Assembly: GCF_001421885.1 (NCBI RefSeq)
Contig: NZ_LMLH01000002.1
Coordinates: 7,813 to 71,812 of the forward strand
Source: Pseudomonas sp. Leaf48
GTDB lineage: Bacteria > Pseudomonadota > Gammaproteobacteria > Pseudomonadales > Pseudomonadaceae
Direction: 5' to 3'
DNA length: 64,000 bases
In this document: piece by piece, positions 28,591-35,577 of the stretch
How the letters are laid out: each line of letters opens with the position of its first letter
Position numbering within the stretch: position 1 is the stretch's first letter
Made by a program: the position numbers and the translations under genes
The notes under the pieces: model-generated
What the model saw: the letters and a program-made list of their open reading frames with translations, nothing else
Told to the model about the DNA's origin: nothing
The model's database searches: none

Positions 28591-29149
28591 CGACACTCCA
28601 CAATCAAGAACGATTCTTGAGGGGCAGCTACGCGAATGCTATGGGCGAGTTGTATACTCTCATAAGACGCATGAAAAGTGTGCAGACATCCTTTTAACCC
28701 GACTCTCCAGAATTAAGCTATGGCAGCTTATCCTGTCAGCCTTAACAACAGGTGGTTTCGTCGCTGCGGCGTTTGGCGGAGATAAAATTGCTGCACTTGC
28801 CGGCATGTTAATATCTACCATATTGCTCGTATTAAACGCCTACACAAAGAACTACGACTTAGGCGAACTCTCTCAAAAGCATCGGCAAGCGGGTGCAGAT
28901 TTGTGGATTATCAGGGAGAAGTATCTTTCTCTTATCACGGATTTACGCATGGGTGAAAAGCCCATCGGAACCCTACAAGGTGTAAGAGATGACCTATTGG
29001 AGCAGCTACATGCTGTTTACTCTGGAGCTCCAAGCACAACGTATAAAGCATACAGAAAGGCACAAGAGGCGCTTAAGAAACTCGAAGACATGACGTTTTC
29101 GGATGAGGAGATTGACGCATTCCTACCGAAGGAGCTTAAGCGAGGCTAA
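28568..29149 (+). CDS. SLATT-domain two-helix membrane effector
   Basis: About 193 residues. After an N-terminal helix (REC.GRVVYSHKTHEKCADI) there are two membrane helices (LWQLILSALTTGGFVAAAF and IAALAGMLISTILLVLNAYT), then a long cytosolic helical region (LSQKHRQAGADLWIIREKYL). This is the SLATT layout (SMODS- and SLOG-associating 2TM effector), thought to form pores and kill infected cells when the nucleotide binds. A TTG at 28568 with GGAG 8 nt upstream is the preferred start; an ATG at 28511 would overlap the CD-NTase gene by 80 nt. Linkage to the CD-NTase makes it the effector of this system. Confidence 0.88.
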   Translation: MEPHSQTNDTPQSRTILEGQLRECYGRVVYSHKTHEKCADILLTRLSRIKLWQLILSALTTGGFVAAAFGGDKIAALAGMLISTILLVLNAYTKNYDLGELSQKHRQAGADLWIIREKYLSLITDLRMGEKPIGTLQGVRDDLLEQLHAVYSGAPSTTYKAYRKAQEALKKLEDMTFSDEEIDAFLPKELKRG

Positions 29150-29159
29150 CAATAGAAGC

Positions 29160-29465
29160 GTGGCTACTATTCATGATGGCTCGCGATATAGGCCATCTAA
29201 CTTACTGCTACCTCCGGAAGCCGAATTAGAGACTAAACAGCGAGATTTGCGGAGGGCCCATCAGACCATCGCCCGGTTGATCATTCTGCACCGTGATAGC
29301 TCCATTGAGCTTGCCACTCTGAAGGTCGAACATGAGCGCCTACGATGGACGCTGAGTGACGCTTGCCGGCGAGAGAGTGAACGGGAAACGGCACGGATGG
29401 GCTATGCCTGCGGCGATCACACTAAGGGCACGGCTCCAGGTCTACCGTGTGATGTTGGCAAGTAA
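29160..29465 (+). CDS. small helical protein, unknown function
   Basis: About 101 residues from a GTG; an ATG at 29103 would overlap the SLATT gene by 47 nt. The middle is coiled-coil-like (AELETKQRDLRRAHQTIARL, then LATLKVEHERLRWTL). No family is recognised. The ribosome site is poor and the 3' end overlaps the convergent next gene by 24 nt, so it may not be real. Confidence 0.35.
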   Translation: MATIHDGSRYRPSNLLLPPEAELETKQRDLRRAHQTIARLIILHRDSSIELATLKVEHERLRWTLSDACRRESERETARMGYACGDHTKGTAPGLPCDVGK

Positions 29466-30134
29466 GGGAATCCGTCGCGCCTGTAGCCGGACAATCTCTG
29501 CGGGTACGGTGGGCTGTTTATTCACCAAGCTCTCCAACCCCATAATGTCCATGTCAATCCAAAACAAGACGATGGCATCGACAAATTCTGCTAACAACTC
29601 AACCCGCCATTGAACGGAATGAACTGATGGGTATCGCTCAGGACACAATTCCGGGTGCAGCTTGAACAGCTTCCTCGAAGAATTACCATCGCCATGACGG
29701 CACGCATTACCCAAGAGCTGAAGCTTGTTCAGAGTGACGTACGAATCGAAGGCGGTGAGGTCAGTTCCACGAATATACTGAAACAGCTTGTTTGTCCTTT
29801 CACCCCAAGGCGAATGCTCCAGTTCGGCCGCCGTCACACCCACGATTCCCAAGGTGCTAACGCAGTTACCAAGGTAGCGGCGAAGCTGTTGCTCCCAGAG
29901 CGATTGGATTGACAAACAGAATGCCATGTTCGTCTTATTGATCAGGTCGCGGTGATCATGAGCCATGAAGCCGGAAATCACCAGATCATCACTGCTCTCC
30001 AGCTCTCGTTGTTTTTGACTCAGAGCTGACAGCGACGGCTTCACAACAAGAGTAAAAAACTCTTCGGCAATGTCACCGTTTCTATAGGCGTAGGCATCAG
30101 CCCAACCGTGCTTCCATGCGTGAGGCGTTGTCAT
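29442..30134 (-). CDS. unknown protein, possible degenerate HEPN fold
   Basis: A 230-residue all-helical protein starting MTTPHAWKHGWAD after AAGGGA (spacing about 8). It has no membrane helix. The segment LLGNACRHGDGN aligns by eye with the RN-x3-H(G) motif of HEPN proteins, but the catalytic Arg is Gly, so an RNase role is doubtful. It faces the CBASS-like operon. A boxA-like word (30366-30378) lies upstream. Function unknown; a defence or immunity role is inferred from place only. Confidence 0.7.
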   Translation of the reverse strand: MTTPHAWKHGWADAYAYRNGDIAEEFFTLVVKPSLSALSQKQRELESSDDLVISGFMAHDHRDLINKTNMAFCLSIQSLWEQQLRRYLGNCVSTLGIVGVTAAELEHSPWGERTNKLFQYIRGTDLTAFDSYVTLNKLQLLGNACRHGDGNSSRKLFKLHPELCPERYPSVHSVQWRVELLAEFVDAIVLFWIDMDIMGLESLVNKQPTVPAEIVRLQARRIPLLANITR

Positions 30135-30365
30135 CGTCAATCCCTTGTGTCGTTGCAGAGCCGATGATTTTACCAGCCAAGACCGCTTTCCACAGGATCT
30201 TGGCGCCCCGCCGCGAAACAAGTGCAACTCTCGGTACGATCCAGATTCCGGCTTGGAAAATAAATGGGCACTTGGGCGTGAGAATCCACAGAAACCGCCG
30301 CATCGCTTAGCAGCCCGCTACCCGCCCATCCAGAATCGCGAATGAATACAAAATAACATTCCGAG

Positions 30366-30378
30366 TTGTTAAAGAGCG
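30366..30378 (-). promoter_or_regulatory. boxA-like antitermination word; rest of 30135-30473 holds no gene
   Basis: On the minus strand the bases read CGCTCTTTAACAA, the boxA word of bacterial rRNA operons where Nus factors bind. It lies 230 bp upstream of the 30134 start. It may be a relic of rRNA leader DNA or a real antiterminator; nothing else was recognised in this gap. Confidence 0.4.
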
Positions 30379-30473
30379 GTGATGCAGCGTGGTTGTGTGA
30401 ACATCTTTCTTCCCTCGTGGACTGTTCGCACTACGTTGATGAATGTGTTTGTCACTTGTCTACTGCTAACGCT

Positions 30474-31094
30474 CTAGGCTTTCACCTGACCAAGAACGTA
30501 GGTCCCTACGGGCTTGCTCACCACCATCACCCTGTTCCAGTGACGCTTCACCGTGGCAATGCCAATGCCTAGCTTCTCTGCTGTCTCAGACTGACTGCAC
30601 CCTTGCTCCCTCAGTTCGAGAACATCACGAGTGGTTGACTGAGCTTCCGGCCTACCAAGCTTCTTACCTTCCTTCTTGGCTCGCTCCAGCCCCGCTTGTG
30701 TCCGCTCGATCAACAGGTCACGTTCGAACTCAGCTACTGCCCCAAGCACCTGCATGGTCATCTTCCCTGCTGCACTAGTGAGGTCTACCCCACCCAGAGC
30801 CAGGCAGTGAACACGGATGCCATTCGAGGCCAAATGCTCAACCGTCTGACGTACATCCATTGCGTTACGACCCAATCGGTCAAGCTTGGTGACGATCAGC
30901 ACATCACCGCTCTCCATACGATCTAGCAGCTTCTGGAAGCCGGGGCGCTCCGTTGCGGCGATGCTGCCCGAGATTGTTTCCTCAACCACCCTACCCGCTT
31001 GCACATCGAAGCCAGCATTCTTCACCTCTTGTATCTGGTTCTCGGTGAACTGGCTGGCAGTGGAGCAGCGTGCATAAAGGAAAGTGCGGGACAT
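30474..31094 (-). CDS. serine recombinase (resolvase/invertase family)
   Basis: A 206-residue small serine recombinase. The catalytic Ser lies in YARCSTASQ near residue 11; TKLDRLGRNAMDV and the AVAEFERDLLIERTQAGLERAKKEGKKLGRP stretch are family marks (the latter spans two fragments of the arm helix); a C-terminal HTH (SQSETAEKLGIGIATVKRHW) binds DNA. AAGGAG precedes the start at 31094. It could resolve dimers or invert DNA; no invertible repeats were found beside it. It is separate from the tyrosine integrase that moved the island. Confidence 0.92.
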   Translation of the reverse strand: MSRTFLYARCSTASQFTENQIQEVKNAGFDVQAGRVVEETISGSIAATERPGFQKLLDRMESGDVLIVTKLDRLGRNAMDVRQTVEHLASNGIRVHCLALGGVDLTSAAGKMTMQVLGAVAEFERDLLIERTQAGLERAKKEGKKLGRPEAQSTTRDVLELREQGCSQSETAEKLGIGIATVKRHWNRVMVVSKPVGTYVLGQVKA

Positions 31095-31235
31095 GGCGGG
31101 CGGCTCCTTGCTGGTATCGGTTAAGGTGGGATCACGATACCGAGGGATCATCTTTATGTCAAGGCTAGTTTGATGATACCGATTCAAGGCCCATTTGCCG
31201 GGATCGTTTAACGGTCGTTTGTTGATACGAGCGCC

Positions 31236-31553
31236 CTACTCCCCTCGGAGCACTCGGATAGCACTGGCTATGCCTTCAGCGTTCGAGTCTAGGACTTGCA
31301 GGGCTGTCACTGCGCTGTCTGCCACATCTACAGAGCCCCGCTCAGCCACCCACTTGGCGAGTTCTTCAATGGCAGCACCAATCCCGTTCTGACTGATCGT
31401 CAACAACTCTAGGGCGTTGGCAATGGCTTCGTTCTGTCTGACATGGCGATCTTCCTTGAGAGCTGGAACCAGCAGCCTAGACCAACTCAGGGCATCTGAG
31501 GATATCAGGCGTCTGACCAAGGCACAGGATGCAGATCTTCTTTCGCCATGCAC
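31236..31553 (-). CDS. small unknown protein
   Basis: A 105-residue frame from a GTG with a poor ribosome site. The C-terminal 68 residues look protein-like and helical (NEAIANALELLTISQNGIG, EELAKWVAERGSVDVADSA); the first 35 may not be translated. No family recognised. The following 200 bp to 31754 hold no supported gene. Confidence 0.4.
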   Translation of the reverse strand: MHGERRSASCALVRRLISSDALSWSRLLVPALKEDRHVRQNEAIANALELLTISQNGIGAAIEELAKWVAERGSVDVADSAVTALQVLDSNAEGIASAIRVLRGE

Positions 31554-31754
31554 GAATCCAACGATTCAGACCAGACATCGTCAGTCTGTTGCGAAAACCC
31601 AGCGACTAGCGCTCACACAAGGCCTTGCCTAGCTTCCAGCATCTACGAGCCCCAAAAAATGCGGGTTCCAGCGGTGGGCACCCTCTTCGCTCCAGGTCAT
31701 ACATGTGATTGGCGTAGGGTTTCGGTAGGGTTTAGAGGGGGTTTCCGTGATGTC

Positions 31755-32129
31755 TTATTCAACCGTCTTCGTTCGAACCGAAGGGAAGACCATAGGGATC
31801 GTGAATTGAATCCTTGATTCTTTCCCGGCCTTCTCCTTCATATCTCCACCTACGTTTACCCCGAACGAGGCGACACCCACTTTCAACCCCGCCTTTCCCT
31901 GCGTCTCTCCTTCTGTGGACACAGCCACGTCGAAAGTCACTCGCTCTACAAGTCGGCCTTCCGAATCATTCCTCTCCGTTGTACGACCAAACCCCTGAGC
32001 AGCGTTCGAGTACGTGGTAAGCCGAGTGGGGTTGACCACTGCGTCTGTGTCTTTCAGTGCCTCACTTGCAGCCAAGATCCCTTCTGCAATCTGGGTCAGG
32101 CTGGTAGAGATGAAATCCTTGAGATCCAT
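31755..32129 (-). CDS. unknown beta-rich protein (trypco2-like layout)
   Basis: A 124-residue cytoplasmic protein starting MDLKDFISTSLTQIAEG after AAGGAC. An N-terminal helix is followed by a beta-rich half (VTFDVAVS, KAGLKVGVASFGVNVGG, SRIQFTIPMVFP). The layout resembles small proteins with the trypsin-co-occurring domain, often found in conflict-system loci, but I cannot confirm membership. Divergent from the membrane protein gene at 32264. Confidence 0.7.
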   Translation of the reverse strand: MDLKDFISTSLTQIAEGILAASEALKDTDAVVNPTRLTTYSNAAQGFGRTTERNDSEGRLVERVTFDVAVSTEGETQGKAGLKVGVASFGVNVGGDMKEKAGKESRIQFTIPMVFPSVRTKTVE

Positions 32130-32263
32130 GGTGATGTCCTTGTGTTGCGGAATAGGTAAGCACAACACCAGCGTAGCAGTGACAGTGGGACTTTCACTGA
32201 CCACTGTCTAAGCTGATCACATCGCCATTAACGGCCTGAACTACAGCAACAGGGACAACAGGT

Positions 32264-32647
32264 ATGAACGACTGGCAAAGGATGTGGGTTGTGGTGAGCC
32301 TGATACTGGCGATACTCATTGGCTGGTATGCGTACCTGCTACTGCCCACTGAATGGGGAATCACGAACAACTACGATTCAAGAGTTGAACAGTTGACACG
32401 CTACCTGAAGGAATCCTTAGAACAGGAAAATGCTTATCCCGGTCGGGGTGAGTACATCGCCAGCTTGAGAGAAGACATTCGTAAAGAAAAAGAAAACCTC
32501 CCACTAGAACTTGCAAAATTACCCAAGGAGCGAAGGGAGCATGTAACTTTTGCATTCGGCATTTGGCTAGCGTTGAGTGTGGGGCTGTACATCGCTGGCT
32601 GGCTAGTTGGATGGATCTACCGGGGCTTCCGCCCTAAGAAGGCTTAA
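32264..32647 (+). CDS. two-helix membrane protein, unknown function
   Basis: A 127-residue protein with a helix at about 8-27 (MWVVVSLILAILIGWYAYLL), a charged soluble middle of some 65 residues, and a second helix near 98-118 (FAFGIWLALSVGLYIAGWLV), ending in a basic tail. An ACAGG lies upstream. No family recognised. The helix-loop-helix shape would fit a phage superinfection or effector protein, but this is speculation. Confidence 0.7.
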   Translation: MNDWQRMWVVVSLILAILIGWYAYLLLPTEWGITNNYDSRVEQLTRYLKESLEQENAYPGRGEYIASLREDIRKEKENLPLELAKLPKERREHVTFAFGIWLALSVGLYIAGWLVGWIYRGFRPKKA

Positions 32648-32667
32648 CCCTTTCCATCGCCACTGTT

Positions 32668-32683
32668 GTGAACTTCCGTTCAC
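32668..32683. promoter_or_regulatory. palindrome, candidate operator A
   Basis: GTGAACTTCCGTTCAC has perfect 6-bp arms around four bases. It shares its TGAAC-N4-GTTCA core with the site at 32882. It lies 21 bp after the stop of the membrane protein gene. The binding protein is unknown. Confidence 0.45.
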
Positions 32684-32854
32684 TGGCAACACTGTTCACA
32701 GCTCACGCTGTGGGGCTAGTCAGCGCTTCTGCACTGTAGGATGCCGTATAGAGCAATTGCACAGAGCGGAGCTCTAAACAGCATACCCCTTAAAACGTTA
32801 TCCCATGGTAGGCGGCAGCCTTGAAGTTGCAACCGAAAGAGATTGGCGGATGAA

Positions 32855-32868
32855 TTGATATACATCAA
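32855..32868. promoter_or_regulatory. perfect FNR/ANR consensus box inside the island
   Basis: TTGATATACATCAA is the full consensus TTGAT-N4-ATCAA and is flanked by GGCGGA / TCCGCC arms. No obvious gene starts at the right distance on either strand, so function is uncertain. Confidence 0.5.
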
Positions 32869-32881
32869 TCCGCCTACACTC

Positions 32882-32897
32882 ATGAACTGCCGTTCAT
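32882..32897. promoter_or_regulatory. palindrome, candidate operator B
   Basis: ATGAACTGCCGTTCAT has perfect 6-bp arms and shares the TGAAC-N4-GTTCA core with 32668-32683, 214 bp away. The two may be bound by one dimeric repressor with looping. Confidence 0.45.
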
Positions 32898-33286
32898 CGC
32901 AGGGAACACCGTAGACCTTCCGCTCTTGCACAGACACAAAAAAACATAACCACAATCCAGCTTCGCTGTTGCCCTTGATCTTCTTTACTGTGCAAGACGA
33001 ATGCGTGAGCATTAAGGGTGATCCCCCTGTCAGCGACGCTGACGATAGTACCACTCAAGCGGAAGCCTACTTTCTCACTTGCTGGGGATACATACGTATC
33101 TATATTCCCAGCTACACCATCAGGTTATCGCCTCTCTAAGAGGTATACAGTCGTGAAGTCCCTTCACCGTGCACCCATTCCCAAGGTAAATCTAATCAAA
33201 GGCAAGACTCCCTCGGAGAGGCAGTCCATCTCTCCGCTTCCGCAGAGAGATTGCTCTATGATACATGCGGCGGAAACTGTACCCCC

Positions 33287-34153
33287 CTATGCTGCCAGAA
33301 CGAACGCTTCATCTCGCCACTTCCTGATGGTCTTCGGTGACACGCCTGTTTCTCGTTCGATTGCCTTTATCGGAGTTTGCTTTGCCAGCAACGACAGTAC
33401 TTCACTCTTCCTGGGGTGCTGCTGTCGCGCCGTTATCGCTACGACATTGCTAGTAGGCGAAAAGCCTATTGCCTCATCGGCCTCGTACTCTTCAGCGCTC
33501 TTGAACTGCGTTAGGGTGCGTAGATCGTAATGCAACTTAGCGAGTTCTTCAGCACTCGGCACAATCAACTCATCCTGATCCTCCCATGCACATGGTTTGG
33601 GCTCTGACTCTATGCCCTCCATCTCTCTGTAGAGTGAGCGAGGCCGCTCATCCATCATCCATGGAATAATCAGCTCAATCGCCTTTACGTAACGTACGGC
33701 ATGTCTCTCACCGAGGTGCAGTAGCTCCATTACCGTTTCTGTCGTTACGACGGAGAGACTTTCCAAGACGACCACAAGTTTACGCACAGACAATGGCATC
33801 GATTTTCCGCCCACGCCAATAGGGCGATCATGCCAGTCTAACCGTGCAATTCCTTCAATGGTCTCCAGTGCAAAGACAGGGTATCGGCCCCAGCATGTAG
33901 TGCAACCGATAAACCCGAAGAACGGATTATCAATGGACTTGGGTTTCCGTCCTGTGGCCATCTTGGGGGCTTGTTCAATCCTGGTTTTTTCTTTCAGCTT
34001 CGGAGCATTGTCGACCAGCCACTTGTCAGCATTGGCTGCAATACGTGCATCTAGAGCTTCAAGTTCTGCCGAGGTTAATAGATTGGACGCGGAGCTGGGC
34101 TTGGTGTTGTGGATTGTGCTTGTAGTCGAATTCAAAGCGAGTGTGTGCTGCAT
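33287..34153 (-). CDS. unknown protein with C-terminal helix-turn-helix
   Basis: A 288-residue soluble protein. The N-terminal 60 residues are Ser/Thr-rich then helical; a central FFGFIGCTTCWGRYP region and SVRKLVVVLESLSVVTTETVMELL helices follow; the C terminus (SEVLSLLAKQTPIKAIERET, then GVSPKTIRKWRDE) is a clear helix-turn-helix. AAGGAG precedes the start. It probably binds DNA, perhaps as a regulator or recombination accessory of the island. No named family. Confidence 0.8.
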   Translation of the reverse strand: MQHTLALNSTTSTIHNTKPSSASNLLTSAELEALDARIAANADKWLVDNAPKLKEKTRIEQAPKMATGRKPKSIDNPFFGFIGCTTCWGRYPVFALETIEGIARLDWHDRPIGVGGKSMPLSVRKLVVVLESLSVVTTETVMELLHLGERHAVRYVKAIELIIPWMMDERPRSLYREMEGIESEPKPCAWEDQDELIVPSAEELAKLHYDLRTLTQFKSAEEYEADEAIGFSPTSNVVAITARQQHPRKSEVLSLLAKQTPIKAIERETGVSPKTIRKWRDEAFVLAA

Positions 34154-34269
34154 GGTGGGGCTCCTTGTTCAAGTTCATGTCATAGGCAGTTCCTCTCAGG
34201 TAGTGCCGGGTTTGGTTGTCAAATAGCGCCCGTCGCAGCAAGTGACTACGACGGCAGCATTGGAGCTTT

Positions 34270-34971
34270 TTAGTCGTGGATATGGTGCGTACAAGTGCGG
34301 AGTCGTTGAATAACACGGGCATCAATCCGCCCTTCATACGTATCTGCCAACTCATTGCAATACATACGATGAGCGGCCTTGTACACCTCGAAGGCTTCGA
34401 TAATGTTGCGGAACTTTCCTAAATACACTTGTTTGCCATGCATCGACAGGCGAGATTTAAAACCCTCCCCTCTGGTCGATAGAGTTACACCAATCGGAAG
34501 CCTCCCTCTCTGACTTCGAGTATCTCGGAAGATTTGATTGATCACCCTCGGAACTAACGAGCAGAATTCTGGCGCGTACACGGTATTGAGCGGATCAAGA
34601 ATATCCTTGTCCAGTTCCATGTCCTTCTCATACGCATAAGGCTGACTCACAAACCAATCTGCAAACTCTTGGAAGTCGCGCCATTTAGGGCAAACAGTAC
34701 AGCCAGCATATGTAATAGCTTCAGACTTGTAGCACCGTCTCAGCATGTCTTTCCATCGCTGATATGACCGGCATGTCGTTTCGTAATGCGGCATGCCCAA
34801 TGCCCTGCGCCTTTCCGCTGAATTGTAGCCAACGCCACATACTAACCTACCGCTTCGCGGAGGTGAGAAGAGTGGAGCCTCTTCACCCAATGAGTAGTCG
34901 AGATGGATGCCGAAGAATTCCGGGTGTACGTAAAATGTTTTGATGTTGAACTGTTCATTGCTGTGTTTCAT
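34270..34971 (-). CDS. AP2-like, phage-type HNH-associated protein
   Basis: A 233-residue protein with the phage motif YQRWKDMLRRCYK..CTVCPKWRDFQEFADWF and LDKDILDP, common in AP2/HNH homing-type proteins, then an AP2-like DNA-binding unit (IGVTLSTRGEGFKSRLSMHG, YLGKF, EAFEVYKAAH). No full HNH catalytic set is visible, so it may bind DNA without cutting. AGGAGGAA lies upstream of the start at 34971. Likely of phage origin. Confidence 0.75.
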   Translation of the reverse strand: MKHSNEQFNIKTFYVHPEFFGIHLDYSLGEEAPLFSPPRSGRLVCGVGYNSAERRRALGMPHYETTCRSYQRWKDMLRRCYKSEAITYAGCTVCPKWRDFQEFADWFVSQPYAYEKDMELDKDILDPLNTVYAPEFCSLVPRVINQIFRDTRSQRGRLPIGVTLSTRGEGFKSRLSMHGKQVYLGKFRNIIEAFEVYKAAHRMYCNELADTYEGRIDARVIQRLRTCTHHIHD

Positions 34972-35008
34972 GAGTTCCTCCTAGTAGTAGATCGTGAATT
35001 ACGGGCGT

Positions 35009-35030
35009 AAAAAAACCGACTCAAGGTCGG
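35009..35030 (-). terminator. minus-strand intrinsic terminator
   Basis: Read on the minus strand: CCGAC, loop CTTGA, GTCGG, then seven T. It lies just upstream of the AP2-like gene and would isolate it from transcripts coming from 35.1 kb onwards. Confidence 0.75.
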
Positions 35031-35073
35031 CAGCGTCGTCATCGTTCGATCTTCCGGAAAGGAATGAACTCTG

Positions 35074-35127
35074 TTAGCGTCGGTGCTTGGCCTCTTTTCT
35101 GGGTTTGATCATTTGTGGGCGATTCAT
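35074..35127 (-). CDS. possible 17-residue basic peptide between two terminators
   Basis: ATG at 35127 opens MNRPQMIKPRKEAKHRR and stops at 35074; GGGAA lies upstream. Seven of 17 residues are Lys/Arg. It lies between the terminators at 35009 and 35183, so it could be a tiny independent unit or a leader peptide. Too short to support by coding statistics. Confidence 0.25.
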   Translation of the reverse strand: MNRPQMIKPRKEAKHRR

Positions 35128-35182
35128 GGTTATTCCCGTAATGTTACTTGACCGTCGGTGGTGGTCAGCCAATGTCGGGGCG

Positions 35183-35203
35183 AAAAAAAACCGCATTACG
35201 CGG
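35183..35203 (-). terminator. minus-strand intrinsic terminator
   Basis: Minus strand: CCGC, loop GTAAT, GCGG, then eight T. It would end transcripts of the DUF4238 gene some 375 bp after its stop. The stretch 35204-35577 holds no other supported feature. Confidence 0.7.
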
Positions 35204-35577
35204 CCAGAGTTACATTCGATTTGATCGATCATTTTCATGATTGGATGCGTTCGCTGTGTGCTCTCTGGTTTTGCCTCGTGATTGTTTGGTCGCCTCGTTG
35301 GCGACGGGGCGAACTATATGCTGAAGGCAACACTGATGTCAAGCTATTTGACATACTACTACGCTCTTCGTCATCCAGTGCCTCGGTAACGGTGGGTTGT
35401 TCGGTCTTATCGCCCTACTTGGAGTTACAGTCCCCATGGAGGTATCTTGCAACACCTCCACCATCCGTTTGCAGCCCAACTGACTAACAATAGACATTCG
35501 CCGATACGCAACTTGGGAGAGCGGCGGACCGATGAAACACGGAATTCGAGTTTTAGGCGATTCCGGCAGGTTACTGG

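Larger units (their letters stand above)
32648..33286. other. 639-bp gap with three palindromic sites, no clear gene
   Basis: Contains GTGAAC-TTCC-GTTCAC (32668-32683), ATGAAC-TGCC-GTTCAT (32882-32897) and the FNR/ANR-type TTGATATACATCAA (32855-32868). Frames on both strands here do not look like proteins; a 22-residue hydrophobic frame on the minus strand (32716-32784, MLFRAPLCAIALYG) is noted only as a possibility. Confidence 0.5.

Noticed and set aside
30474..31094. Invertible promoter switch
   Set aside because: No inverted repeat pair was found flanking a promoter near the serine recombinase.
32716..33054. 112-residue minus-strand frame
   Set aside because: Runs through the palindromes and FNR box, poor start and no protein-like pattern; only the last 22 residues were noted as a remote option.
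33018..33530. 170-residue plus-strand frame
   Set aside because: Half of it is antisense to the HTH gene at 33287 and the rest lacks a ribosome site.
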